Of a stretch of 64,000 nucleotides of DNA, positions 43,943 to 56,537 are shown piece after piece; the first letter of the stretch is position 1, and each line of letters starts with the position of its first letter. The notes beneath the pieces are model-generated. The model had not been told where the DNA came from and ran no database searches. It saw only the letters and a program-made list of their open reading frames with translations. The stretch spans positions 52,290,495-52,354,494 of the forward strand of contig NC_092345.1 of the NCBI RefSeq assembly GCF_963676685.1. The letters are read 5' to 3'. This stretch comes from Mytilus edulis (Eukaryota; Mollusca; Bivalvia; Mytilida; Mytilidae). Both the position numbers and the translations under genes were made by a program.

Positions 43943-46900
43943 CTAGCTCTCACTCTACACCTGCTCCTACTTCACATATCTCAACTCCAATACCAACTAG
44001 TTCTCCCTCTACACCTGTTCCCACTTCATCTATAACAACCCCAGTACCAACTAGCTCTCCCTCTAAACAAGCTCCCACTTCACCCATCACAACGTCAATA
44101 CCAACTAGCTCTCCCTCTATACCTGTTCCCACTTCACCTATCACAACTCCAGTACCAATTAGCTCTCCCTCTACACAAGCTCCCACTTCACCCATCACAA
44201 CTTCAATACCAACTAGCTCTCCCTCTACACCTGTTCCCACTTCACATATCACAACTCCAGTACCAACTAGCTCTCCATCTACACCAGCTCCCACTTCACC
44301 CATCACAACTCCAGTACTAACTAGCTCTCCCTCTACACCAGATCCCACTTCACCTATCATAACTCCAGTACCAACTAGCTCTCCCTCTACACCAGCTCCC
44401 ACTTCACCCATCACAACTCCAGTACCAACTAGCTCTCCTTCTACATCAGCTGCCACCTCACCCATCACAACTCCAATACCAACTAGCTCTCCCTCTACAC
44501 CTGTTCCCACTTCACCTATCACAACTCCAGTACCAACTAGCTCTCACTCTACACCAGCGTCCACTTCACCCATCACAACTCCAGTACCAATTAGCTCTTC
44601 TTCTACACCAGCTGCCACCTCACCCATCACAACTCCAATACTAACTAGCTCTCCCTCTACACCTGTTCCCACTTCACCTATCTCAACACCAATACCAACT
44701 AGCTCTCACTCTACACTAGCTCCCACTTCACCTATTACAACTCCCGTCCCAACTAGCTCTCCCTCCACACCCGTTCCTACTTCACCCAACACAACACCAG
44801 TACCAACTAGCTCTCCTTCTATACCAGCTGCCACCTCACCCATCACAACTTCAATACCAACAGGCTCTCCATCTACACCTGTTCCCACTTCACCTATCAC
44901 AACTCCAGTACCAACTAGCTCTCCCTCTACACCAGCTCCTACTTCACCCATCACAACTGCAGTACCAACTAGCTCTCCCTCTACACCAGCTCCTACTTCA
45001 CCCATCACAACTCCAGTACCAACTAGCTCTCGCTCTACACCTGTTCCTACTGCACTCATATCAACTCCAGTACCAACTAGCTCTCCCTCTACATCAGCTC
45101 CTACTTCACCCATCACAACTTCAATACCAACTAGCTCTCCCTCTACACCCGTTCCAACTTCACCTACCACATCTCCAGTACCATCTACCTCTCCCTCTAC
45201 ACAACCTCCCACTTCACCCATCACAACCCCAGTCCCAACTAGCTCTCCTTCTACACCCGTTCCTACTTCACCCACCACAACACCTGTACCAACTAGCTCT
45301 CTCTCTCTACACCAGCTCCAACTTCATCCATCACAACTCCAATCCCAACAAGCTCTCCTTCTACATCAGCTGCCACTTCACCTATCACAACTCCAGTACC
45401 AACTAGCTCTCCCTCTACACCAGCTCCTACTTCACCCATCACAACTCCAGTACCATATAGCTCTCCTTCTACACCAGCTGCCACCTCACCCATCACAACT
45501 CCAATACCAACTAGCTCTCACTCTACACCTGCTCCTACTTCACATATCTCAACTCCAATACCAACTAGTTCTCCCTCTACACCTGTTCCCACTTCATCTA
45601 TAACAACTCCAGTACCAACTAGCTCTCCCTCTAAACAAGCTCCCACTTCACCCATCACAACGTCAATACCAACTAGCTCTCCCTCTATACCTGTTCCCAC
45701 TTCACCTATCACAACTCCAGTACCAATTAGCTCTCCCTCTACACAAGCTCCCACTTCACCCATCACAACTTCAATACCAACTAGCTCTCCCTCTACACCT
45801 GTTCCCACTTCACATATCACAACTCCAGTACCAACTAGCTCTCCATCTACACCAGCTCCCACTTCACCCATCACAACTCCAGTACTAACTAGCTCTCCCT
45901 CTACACCAGATCCCACTTCACCTATCATAACTCCAGTACCAACTAGCTCTCCCTCTACACCAGCTCCCACTTCACCCATCACAACTCCAGTACCAACTAG
46001 CTCTCCTTCTACATCAGCTGCCACCTCACCCATCACAACTCCAATACCAACTAGCTCTCCCTCTACACCTGTTCCCACTTCACCTATCACAACTCCAGTA
46101 CCAACTAGCTCTCACTCTACACCAGCGTCCACTTCACCCATCACAACTCCAGTACCAATTAGCTCTTCTTCTACACCAGCTGCCACCTCACCCATCACAA
46201 CTCCAATACTAACTAGCTCTCCCTCTACACCTGTTCCCACTTCACCTATCTCAACACCAATACCAACTAGCTCTCACTCTACACTAGCTCCCACTTCACC
46301 TATTACAACTCCCGTCCCAACTAGCTCTCCCTCCACACCCGTTCCTACTTCACCCAACACAACACCAGTACCAACTAGCTCTCCTTCTATACCAGCTGCC
46401 ACCTCACCCATCACAACTTCAATACCAACAGGCTCTCCATCTACACCTGTTCCCACTTCACCTATCACAACTCCAGTACCAACTAGCTCTCCCTCTACAC
46501 CAGCTCCTACTTCACCCATCACAACTGCAGTACCAACTAGCTCTCCCTCTACACCAGCTCCTACTTCACCCATCACAACTCCAGTACCAACTAGCTCTCG
46601 CTCTACACCTGTTCCTACTGCACTCATATCAACTCCAGTACCAACTAGCTCTCCCTCTACATCAGCTCCTACTTCACCCATCACAACTTCAATACCAACT
46701 AGCTCTCCCTCTACACCCGTTCCAACTTCACCTACCACATCTCCAGTACCATCTACCTCTCCCTCTACACAACCTCCCACTTCACCCATCACAACCCCAG
46801 TCCCAACTAGCTCTCCTTCTACACCCGTTCCTACTTCACCCACCACAACACCTGTACCAACTAGCTCTCTCTCTCTACACCAGCTCCCACTTCATCCATC

Positions 46901-48290
46901 ACAACTCCAATCCCAACAAGCTCTCCTTCTACATCAGCTGCCACTTCACCTATCACAACTCCAGTACCAACTAGCTCTCCCTCTACACCAGCTCCTACTT
47001 CACCCATCACAACTCCAGTACCATATAGCTCTCCTTCTACACCAGCTGCCACCTCACCCATCACAACTCCAATACCAACTAGCTCTCACTCTACACCTGC
47101 TCTTACTTCACATATCTCAACTCCAATACCAACTAGTTCTCCCTCTACACCTGTTCCCACTTCATCTATAACAACTCCAGTACCAACTAGCTCTCCCTCT
47201 AAACAAGCTCCCACTTCACCCATCACAACGTCAATACCAACTAGCTCTCCCTCTATACCTGTTCCCACTTCACCTATCACAACTCCAGTACCAATTACCT
47301 CTCCCTCTACACAAGCTCCCACTTCACCCATCACAACTTCAATACCAACTAGCTCTCCCTCTACACCTGTTCCCACTTCACCTATCACAACTCCAGTACC
47401 AACTAGCTCTCCCTCTACACCAGCTCCCACTTCACCCATCACAACTCCAGTACTAACTAGCTCTCCCTCTACACCAGATCCCACTTCACCTATCATAACT
47501 CCAGTACCAACTAGCTCTCCCTCTACACCAGCTCCCACTTCACCCATCACAACTCCAGTACCAACTAGCTCTCCTTCTACATCAGCTGCCACCTCACCCA
47601 TCACAACTCCAATACCAACTAGCTCTCCCTCTACACCTGTTCCCACTTCACCTATCACAACTCCAGTACCAACTAGCTCTCACTCTACACCAGCGTCCAC
47701 TTCACCCATCACAACTCCAGTACCAATTAGCTCTTCTTCTACACCAGCTGCCACCTCACCCATCACAACTCCAATACTAACTAGCTTTCCCTCTACACCT
47801 GTTCCCACTTCACCTATCTCAACACCAATACCAACTAGCTCTCACTCTACACTAGCTCCCACTTCACCTATCACAACTCCCGTCCCAACTAGCTCTCCCT
47901 CCACACCCGTTCCTACTTCACCCAACACAACACCAGTACCAACTAGCTCTCCTTCTATACCAGCTGCCACCTCACCCATCACAACTTCAATACCAACAGG
48001 CTCTCCATCTACACCTGTTCCCACTTCACCTATCACAACTCCAGTACCAACTAGCTCTCCCTCTACACCAGCTCCTACTTCACCCATCACAACTGCAGTA
48101 CCAACTAGCTCTCCCTCTACACCAGCTCCTACTTCACCCATCACAACTCCAGTACCAACTAGCTCTCGCTCTAGACCTGTTCCTACTGCACTCATATCAA
48201 CTCCAGTACCAACTAGCTCTCCCTCTACATCAGCTCCTACTTCACCCATCACAACTTCAATACCAACTAGCTCTCCCTCTACACCTGTTC
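43943..48290 (+). repeat. 1,568-bp higher-order repeat, about 2.8 copies
   Basis: Blocks starting near 43943, 45511 and 47079 are nearly identical over 1,568 bp; the third ends near 48290. The period equals 29 units of 54 bp plus 2 bp, and the extra 2 bp are the CT slippage that shifts the frame at 45300 and 46868. A related ancestor of part of the block at 42980-43380 lacks the CT. Confidence 0.85.
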
Positions 48291-48969
48291 CTACTTCACC
48301 TATCACAACTCCAGTACCAATTAGCTCTCCCTCTACACCAGCTCCCACTTCACCCATCACAACTCCAGTACTATCTAGCTTTCCTCCTACACCAGCTGCC
48401 ACCTCACCCATCACAACTCCAATACCAACAAGCTCTCCATCTACACCTGTTCCCACTTCACCCTTAACAACACCAGTACCAATTAGCTCTCCCTCTACAC
48501 CAGTTCCCACTTCACCTATCACAACACCAGTACCAACTAGCTCTCCCTCTACACCAGCTCCCACTTCACCCATCACAACTCCAGTACCAACGAGCTCTCT
48601 TTCGTCACCAGCTGCCACTTCACCTATCACAACTTCAATACCAACTAGCTCTCCCTCTACACCTGTTCCCACTTCACCTATCACAACTCCAGTACCAATT
48701 AGCTCTCCCTCTACACCAGCTCCCACTTCACCCATCACAACTCCAGTACCATCTAGCTCTCTTCCTACACCAGCTGCCACTTCACCCATCACAACTCCAA
48801 TACCAACAAGCTCTCCATCTACACCTGTTCCCACTTCACCCTTAACAACACCACTACAATTAGCTCTCCCTCTACACCAGTTCCCACTTCACCTATCACA
48901 ACACCAGTACCAATTAGCTCTCCCCCTACTCTCGTTCCTACTTCACCCATCACAACTCCAGTACCAACT

Positions 48970-50870
48970 AGCCCACCCGATACACCAGCTCCCACTTCAT
49001 CCATCACAACTCCAGTACCAATTGCCCAACCCTCTACACCGGCATCCACAACACCCAATATAACTCTATTACCAACTAATCCTCCCTCTACACCAGCTCC
49101 TATTGAACGAATCTCAACTCCTGTACCAACTAGTTCTCCCGATACACCAGCTCCTACTGAACCAGTCACAACTCCTGTAGTGTCTAGCCCTCCCGCTACA
49201 CCAGCTCCCATTGCTCTCACCACACCTCAAGTATCAATTAGCCCTCTTACTACACCAGCGCCTACTGAATCTATCTCAATTCAAGTAACAACTAGCTCTC
49301 CCTCTACACCTGTTCCCACTTCACCTATCACAACACCAGTACCAATTAGCTCTCCCTCTACTCTCGTTCCTACTTCACCCATCACAACTCCAGTACCAAC
49401 TAGCCCACCCGATACACCAGCTCCCACTTCATCCATCACAACTCCAGTACCAATTGCCCAACCCTCTACACCGGCATCCACAACACCCAATATAACTCTA
49501 TTACCAACTAATCCTCCCTCTACACCAGCTCCTATTGAATGCATCTCAACTCCTGTACCAACTAGTTCTCCCGATACACCAGCTCCTACTGAATCAGTCA
49601 CAACTCCTGTAGTGTCTAGCCCTCCCGCTACACCAGCTCCCATTGCTCTCACCACATCTCAAGTATCAATTAGCCCTCTTTCTACACCAGCGCCTACTGA
49701 ATCTATCTTAACTCAAGTAACAACTAGCTCTCCCTTTACACAAGTGCCAACTGAAGCCATCTCAACTCCAGTACAAACTACCTCTCCCTCTACACCAGTG
49801 CCAACTGAACCCATCACAACTCTAGAACCAACTACCTCTCCCTCTACACCAGTGTCAACTGAACCCATCACAACTCTAGAACCAATTACCCCTCCCTCTA
49901 CAACAGCGCTAACTGAACCCATCACAACTCCAGAACCAACTACCCCTCCCTCTACACCAGCGTCAACTGAACGCATCACAACTCCAGTACCAACTAGCTC
50001 TCCCTCTAAACCAGCTCCCACTTCACCCATCACAACTCCAGTACCAACGAGCTCTCCTTCTACACCAGCTGCCACTTCACCCATCACAACTCCAATACCC
50101 ACAAGCTCTCCTTCTACACCTGTTCCCACTTCACCTATCACAACTCCAGTACCAACTAGCTCTCCCTCTACACCAGCTCCCACTTCACCCATCACAACTC
50201 CAGTACCAACGACCTTCCTTCTACACCAGCTGCCACTTCACCCATCACAACTCCAATACCCACAAGCTCTCCATCTACACCTGTTCCCACTTCACCCTTA
50301 ATAACACCAGTACCAATTAGCTCTCTCTCTACACCAGTTCCCACTTCACCTATCACAACACCAGTACCAACTAGCTCTCCCTCTACACCCGTTCCTACTT
50401 CACCCATCACAACCCCAATACCAACTAGCTCTCGCTCTACATCAGCTCCCACTTCACCTATCACAAATCCAGTACCAATTAGCTCTCCCTCTACTCCCGT
50501 TCCTACTTCACCCATCACAACTCCAGTACCAACTAGCCCACCCGATACACCAGCTCCCACTTCATCCATCACAACTCCAGTAACAATTGCCCCACCCTCT
50601 ACACCGGCATCCACAACACCTAATATAACTCTATTACCAACTAATCCTCCCTCTACACCAGCTCCTATTGAACGCATCTCAACTCCTGTACCAACTAGTT
50701 CTCCCGATACACCAGCTCCTACTGAACCAGTCACAACTCCTGTAGTGTCTAGCCCTCCCGCTACACCAGCTCCCATTGCACTCACCACATCTCAAGTATC
50801 AATTAGCCCTCTTTCTACACCAGCGCCTACTGAATCTATCTTAACTCAAGTAACAACTAGCTCTCCCTCT
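48970..50870 (+). repeat. second higher-order repeat, about 330-bp block x3
   Basis: A distinctive block (GATACACCAGCTCCCAC.., ACACCGGCATCCACAAC.., ATATAACTCTATTACC.., GTAGTGTCTAGCCCTCCC) recurs at about 48970, 49403 and 50535. Offsets are 432 bp (8 x 54) and 1,133 bp (21 x 54 minus the one-base deletion near 50213). Confidence 0.8.
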
Positions 50871-51140
50871 ACACAAGTGCCAACTGAAGCCATCTCAACT
50901 CCAGTACCAACTACCTCTCCCTCTACACCAGTGCCAACTGAACCCATCACAACTCTAGAACCAATTACCCCTCCCTTTACACCAGCGCCAACTGAACCCA
51001 TCACAACTCCAGAACCAACTACCCCACCCTCTACACCAGCGTCAACTGAACGCATCACAATTCCAGTACTAACGAGGCCTCCCGATACCCCAGCTCCTAC
51101 TGAACAAATCACAACTCCTGTAGTAAAGACGACCACTTAC

Positions 51141-51344
51141 AAACCAAGAAGGTATGGCAGATATCGAAGACATCGCGTATTTCTTCGTATAAGAAGACAT
51201 GGTAAATATCAAAGACATCATCCATTTCGTCGTATAAGAAGAAATGGTAAATATCGAAGGCATCATTCATTTCGTCGTATAAGAAGACATGGCAAATATC
51301 GAAGACAACCTCTATTTCGTAGTCAAAGAAGACATGGCAAATAG
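51141..51344 (+). repeat. 45-bp repeats coding Arg/His/Tyr-rich tail
   Basis: Units at 51186-51230, 51231-51275 and 51276-51320, preceded by a diverged unit (51141-51185) and followed by a half unit. Each encodes 15 residues of type RIRRHGKYRRHHPFR. The stop codon TAG (51342) stands where the other units have TAT (Tyr), so the gene end arose by a T-to-G change inside a repeat. Confidence 0.85.
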
Positions 51345-51367
51345 CGAAGATAACAGTCTAAAACATA

Positions 51368-51373
51368 AATAAA
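51368..51373 (+). terminator. poly(A) signal of mucin-like gene
   Basis: AATAAA stands 24 bp after the stop codon, supporting 51,342-51,344 as the true end of the coding region and the + strand as the coding strand. Confidence 0.65.
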
Positions 51374-51520
51374 ATTTCCTTGATTTAATAGATTTATTAT
51401 TTAATTTGCACCCATTTGATTTTAAGAGTATTACTTTTCTATTAGTTAATAGTAAGTTTATACATTGACCAAAGTCTTACAATGTCAAAGCCGGCTACGA
51501 ATTTTATACTTGAGTGTCTT

Positions 51521-51885
51521 CACTGTGTATCATCGCCACCGGAAATTGGGTACTAACGCAGCGGAGAGAAATAGAAAAAAAAGTAAACAAGTTAAGAATT
51601 CATTCAATTCAAAGCATTTCCACTCATTTGATGAGGGTGCCGCTTAAGAAATGATTTTCTGATATACAATTCTTTAAATTATTAGGCAGATAAGTACAAA
51701 ATTGATACAAGATTTTGTGTAATACTCCAAAACTTGCCACTTAGTACCGGAAAATTTCGAGGTCGATCGTCCTCTGTCGCCCCATTCTCAAGATATTGAA
51801 CTGTTTTTCATTATTTTTCCAGACACGTTTTTAGATTATTATAGTGTGGCATCATATTTACTGAAATTTGTTGTCAAAAAGATGT
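51521..51885 (+). repeat. left terminal inverted repeat
   Basis: Matches 56989-57353 inverted at about 98 percent by eye. Just inside it lie two copies of GTACGGCAACTTGC or GTATGGCAACTTGC (about 51924 and 51957). Confidence 0.9.
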
Positions 51886-52034
51886 ATTTTAAAGAATATA
51901 GACCATGAAAAATAAAGTCTAGTGTACGGCAACTTGCTCGTGTTGACAAATTTACTGTATGGCAACTTGCTAATTTTAGAATAGTTATTTTACCGTCCTT
52001 TCAAAGAAAATAAAGTATTAAGTTCAAATATCTA

Positions 52035-52087
52035 AAGGGGTGGGGGGTGGTGGTGGTGGTGTGTGTGTGGGGGGGGGGGGGGGGGGT
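52035..52087 (+). repeat. GGT/GT/poly-G simple repeat
   Basis: GGGGTGGGGGGTGGTGGTGG, then GTGTGTGTGG and a run of about 18 G. Prone to length error. Confidence 0.9.
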
Positions 52088-52507
52088 ACCCTTTTATGTT
52101 AAACTGTTTTTGTCTTTTCAAGGTTTTAATTTGTTTAAAACTGTTATTTGACTGATAAATTTAAAAACCCTTAACTGTTCGACCCACTGGTCTGTAATCT
52201 GTTTTGTTAAAATTTGAAATGTTGTTAACTGTTTATTTGAAATTGAGATTCCAGTTATCTGTTACTTAATACTTACTAGAACCCACCCGCGAAATCGCGG
52301 GCATTCAGAGCGTAGTTTAAAGTATGTAAAGTGTTGTTGGAAGAATTTTGTAAAATGCAGAATGACTGGAGAATTTCAGCAAAAGTATCATAAGTCATAG
52401 GTTATTGGGGACAGGAAAATGTTTTTTTACCCTCCACCTTTATTTCCAAAGTTCCCAATTTTTGGTTTTCTATCAATTTCAATATGAACATACATTTAGT
52501 ATGTTAT

Positions 52508-52786
52508 GAACATTTATTTAAGTAAGGAGCCTGTAATTCAGTGGTTGTCGTTTGTTTATGTGTTACACATTTGTTTTTCGTTCATTTTTTGTACATAAAT
52601 AAGGCCGCTAGTTTTCTCGTTTCCATTGTTTTACATTGTCATTTCGGGCCTTTTGAAGCTGAGTATGCGGTATGAGCTTTGCTCTTTGTTGAAGGCCGTA
52701 CGGTGACCTATAGTTGTTAATATCTGTGTCATTTTGGTCTGTTGTTGAGAGTTGTCTTAACATGGAAATCATACCACATCTTCTTT
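52508..52786 (+). repeat. dispersed repeat family R1
   Basis: TTCAGTGGTTGTCGTTTGTT.., AAGGCCGCTAGTTTTCTCG, TTGAAGGCCGTACGGTGACC, ending AATCATACCACATCTTC. Other copies: 53044-53304, 56286-56537, 60910-61170 (+), partial 58236-58330 (+), inverted pieces at 12430, 58395 and 62020. Confidence 0.8.
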
Positions 52787-53043
52787 TTTTATGTAATCAA
52801 TGAATTTTGTAAAATATTTAATGACTGGAGAATTTCAGAAAAAGTATCAAAAGTTCCAATCAATAATTTTAGCGCTTATCTGTATATTATTTCAGCAAAA
52901 GTATCATTAGTCATAGGTTATTGGGGACAGGAAAATGTTTTTGTTACCCTCCACCTTTATTTCCAAAGTTCCCAATTTTTGGTTTTCTATCAATTTCAAT
53001 ATGAACATACATTTAGTATGTTATGAACATTTATTTAAGTAAG

Positions 53044-53304
53044 GAGCCTGTAATTCAGTGGTTGTCGTTTGTTTATGTGTTACATATTTGTTTTTCGTTC
53101 ATTTTTTGTACATAAATAAGGCCGCTAGTTTTCTCGTTTGCATTGTTTTACATTGTCATTTCGGGCCTTTTGAAGCTGAGTATGCGGTATGGGCTTTGCT
53201 CTTTGTTGAAGGCCGTACGGTGTCCTATAGTTGTTAATATCTGTGTCATTTTGGTCTCTTGTGGAGAGTTGTCTTAACATGGCAATCATACCACATCTTT
53301 TTTT
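53044..53304 (+). repeat. dispersed repeat family R1
   Basis: Nearly identical to 52508-52786 because it lies in the second copy of the tandem duplication. Confidence 0.8.
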
Positions 53305-53852
53305 TTTTTTTATGTAATCAATGAATTTTGTAAAAGATTTAATGACTGGAGAATTTCAGAAAAAGTATCAAAAGTTCACATGAATAATTTTAGCGCTTAT
53401 CTGTATATTATGAACATTCATTACTATATAAATAAAGCGTATTTACTTTCAATTCTAAGTTTACTAATCGATCCATGGTGATCATTGACATAGTATACAG
53501 ACCCTCTCTATTTAATAAACTCTGTGACCGCCGTGGATAGTAAACTTGAAAATGATAGCAGATAAAATTCTGAAAATACACTTTATTCGTAGTATATGTA
53601 TGTTCAAAGTATACAGAAAAACGCAAACCGGAAGTCTAATCTGACTTAAAATTTCGTACAATGACGGGACAATATCCGGATGCCTTTTTTCTCGTTTTTC
53701 TCCTAAAATAACTCAATCTGAATAATCATATGAATGGATGACAAATGCGACTATGCACTGTACCTATAGGACACAGAGGCGTGTTGATTAATTTATTCTG
53801 GAAAGAAGAGAAGCGACACCAAAAATGAGGTCTTCTCGTTTAATAGTATAGA

Positions 53853-56285
53853 AGTGTTCACTGTTTTTGACATTATTTTCTCTGTTAACTGATCTTAACT
53901 GTAATTTACAAGAATCACATGAAAATTTGCTGTCCATTCCATTTTTTACGTTGCTTCCACAAAGTAAAAAATCTTTGAGTATAGTAAATCCTTGATAAAA
54001 TTGAGAATGGAGATGAGGAAAATGTCGAAGAAACAGAAGCCCGACCAAATAGAAGAAACTACCCAACGCAACGAGAAGATTATTCACTAGGATGGGGTGT
54101 CAATTCACAGATAGGAAAAAACTTAGAATTGACACTCATAAGTTTTAAACACCCTCTTTCCCTTCCTTCCTAATGAATAAGGCTTACTATTTGAGTTATG
54201 CATGTGTATATTTATGGAAAGAGAATCGTCCATAGATTTGATTTCCAATAGTAATAATTGTGAAATATAATCTTTTTTTGTGTAACCATGGCAACAATCA
54301 GCATTTATTTGATACCAAATATTGCAAGATAGGGGGTTGAACATGTCACAAAGATCTCAAAAATTTGGTCCAAAGGAAAATGTCAATCAATAAGAGTGAA
54401 ACCTTTCCTGAAACCATAGACATATATCTATCAAAAGGTAAAAAAAAATATATGCATTTCTGCGTTTTTTTCCATAAAATTGAATTGAAAAGATCGAGCG
54501 TCAAATCTTTGTTGAAAAACAATACAAAATTTTTAAATCTATGGCGGTACGGATAGGAACGTATCGACGTTCAAACTGAAAAATGGCTTCTAAAACGTTA
54601 AAAACAATCTAAATGTTCATATAAACCCACTAGGAAGGCTATATTATTATTCAACTATCTAAAAATCAATTCAATTGTACAAACACTTTCATATTTAGAA
54701 AATTCACCATAGCTATAATTCGAAACTAAACTTGTAACTGTGTATTGATATACCCGAAGCTGTCTCATAAGTGATCAATCATTTAACTACAAAAAGGGGG
54801 TAGAAGTTCAATGTTTGTTTCTTGAAATATATAAATGAACCAAAATTTAAAAAATGAAATAAATACAAGACTATATACAAATGTAGCAAAGGTTACAGAC
54901 TCAAGTTGGGTCATGCAGGTGCAACAAATGCGGCAGTGTTAAACATGTTTAGGGATATCTCGTACCCCTCTTTATACGTCTAACCAATGTAGTTATATCT
55001 GCCTTCTATTTGTTATGATTGTATCAAAAACGTTAAAAGGAAAGGCCACTTCTTATCCAGCTAAAACCCTGGTCAGTCCTATGATGAAAATAATTCAGAA
55101 GTATGTGGAATGTTTGATAAGTTATATTGACCCTGAGTACCTGGACGGAATCGTGAAAAATAAAGTACCTTTTCATTTTGCAATTCGTAAAATAACTGAA
55201 CAGTGTGGCCTGGTAGAAGAGGCCGAAAAATGATGACTTGGTTCTCAAATTGATGTCAAATTTGCTAGTCTAAGACTTCAGAAATGTAAAGATGGACCAA
55301 GGCTTTTTTTATAATATATCAGCTCAGAGTTCTTAATTGGGACTTGGAGATGAAAGAGCGCTTCAACTTGTGACGCCTTACATGTTACTTTCTGATTTAT
55401 ACACTGGTTTTGATGATTTAAAATAAAAATGAGTAAACCTTCGTAATTCCTTTTAATAAAATCATGTAAACATTGAGTCGTATGAATACCCTGACTGAGA
55501 TGTAACCATAATTTAAAAGAGCTCCCGCCATAAAAAAAAAAATAATGTTCACGCCCTATAGTATTCACTCATTCTAACTGTTTGTTACACTTTCCTACGT
55601 CATGACGATAACCCAAGTTTACTAAGACTGATTGACATAATACATTTACTCAACAATATACATACATGTAACCAGAAGAAGCATCCTTTTTGCTGTTTGA
55701 AGCATTTTCGATTATTCATGACATAGTCTTTTTTCTTGGAGTCGATCACTCCGTCTGCTTTTCCATCCGTTCAATTGTCTGTCCATGTGTCAATAAAAAA
55801 ATATGGTACTTGCGTGTGTCTTCTGAAAATTAGTCAGCTTTACAAAAGATTCCGTATGGAGCTTGGCATTTCTGCGACTTTGTACAGTGGTTTTCAAACT
55901 TTTGAATACATTGAAGATAATTATGCACTTCCCCTTTTCATTGCTTTTGGTTTCGTTTGGAAAAAATGGTAATTAAAGTTGCTGTTAACTCTTATCAATA
56001 TTTAAAATTTGTTGTAAACTGTTTTTGCCAAAATCGAGTTGTTGTTAACTTGTTAACGGACCCCTTTTCCCCATCTAATTATGCATTAAATTTAGATAAA
56101 ATGGTTAATGCATTTGATAGAAATACCATTTGCTTGACAGCATTTAAGATGTATATAAATTATATATTTTCAAAACGAAACTGACAAGAAAATTAATTCG
56201 AAATGCAATTCACGATTTGTTTTTCCTTACTTTCGATGAAAACAAAGTATTTTCTTAATTTTGTCTGTCCTAATTCTCGATCCTG
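53853..56285. other. No gene supported
   Basis: Interior of the 5.8-kb element. Short open frames at 55015-55233 (72 codons), 55736-55972 and 55957-56184 have mixed composition but no recognisable domain, splice context or start signal. Confidence 0.45.
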
Positions 56286-56537
56286 TGGTTCGGTGGTTGT
56301 CGTTGCTTCATCTCTATCTTATTTGTTGTTTTCATAAATTGTTTTGTTACACTGTATATAAGTTAGGCCGTTAGTTTTCTTGTTGAGTCCTTCCATATTT
56401 TTCTGTCGGTGCTTTTTATAGCCGACTATAATTTACGAGTTTTCGTTGTTGAAGGCCGCACGATAGCATAATTGCTTGCATACACTTTATTTTATCCTGA
56501 TGGATAGTTATCTTATTTGCTATCATACCACATCTTC
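56286..56537 (+). repeat. dispersed repeat family R1, diverged
   Basis: Contains CGGTGGTTGTCGTTGCTTC, AGGCCGTTAGTTTTCTTG, TTGAAGGCCGCACG and ATCATACCACATCTTC. Confidence 0.7.

Larger units (their letters stand above)
42333..51344 (+). pseudogene. mucin-like gene, giant Thr/Ser/Pro repeat exon and cationic C-terminus
   Basis: About 9 kb of 54-bp repeats coding an 18-residue unit, SPITTPVPTSSPSTPAPT and variants, the composition of mucin tandem repeats with dense O-glycosylation sites. The frame is open from 42333 to about 45300, then shifted by a CT insertion at 45300 and a second at about 46868, by one-base deletions at about 48845 and 50213, and is finally open to TAG 51342-51344. Each shift sits inside a repeat and the TSP reading resumes in the new frame, so the coding strand is clear although no single frame spans it. 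The C-terminal 80 residues change abruptly to an Arg/His/Lys/Tyr-rich tail. Together with exons 1-3 this predicts a secreted gel-forming or matrix protein; an adhesive, mucus or shell-matrix role is a guess. The indels may be assembly errors in repeats. Confidence 0.7.
52372..53406 (+). repeat. tandem duplication, about 517 bp x2, each with an R1 repeat
   Basis: ATTTCAGCAAAAGTATCAT..AGTCATAGGTTATTGGGG at 52375 recurs at about 52890, followed in both copies by the same R1 element (52508-52786 and 53044-53304). One R1 insertion was evidently duplicated with its Helitron flank. Confidence 0.8.
52276..53852 (-). mobile_element. Helitron copy 2 (minus strand), internally expanded
   Basis: Shares both ends with the copy at 11494-12371: on the minus strand it starts TCTATACTATTAAACGAGAA and ends with the CCCGCGATTTCGCGGG hairpin and CTAG followed by T. 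It is longer because a dispersed R1 repeat and a tandem duplication (52372-53406) lie inside. No Rep/helicase coding region. Confidence 0.75.

Noticed and set aside
42459..50788. Long minus-strand frames coding Gly/Val/Glu-rich repeats across the mucin array
   Set aside because: They are antisense reflections of the 54-bp repeat, which keeps several frames open on both strands. The + strand has the signal peptide, phase-matched exons and poly(A) signal.
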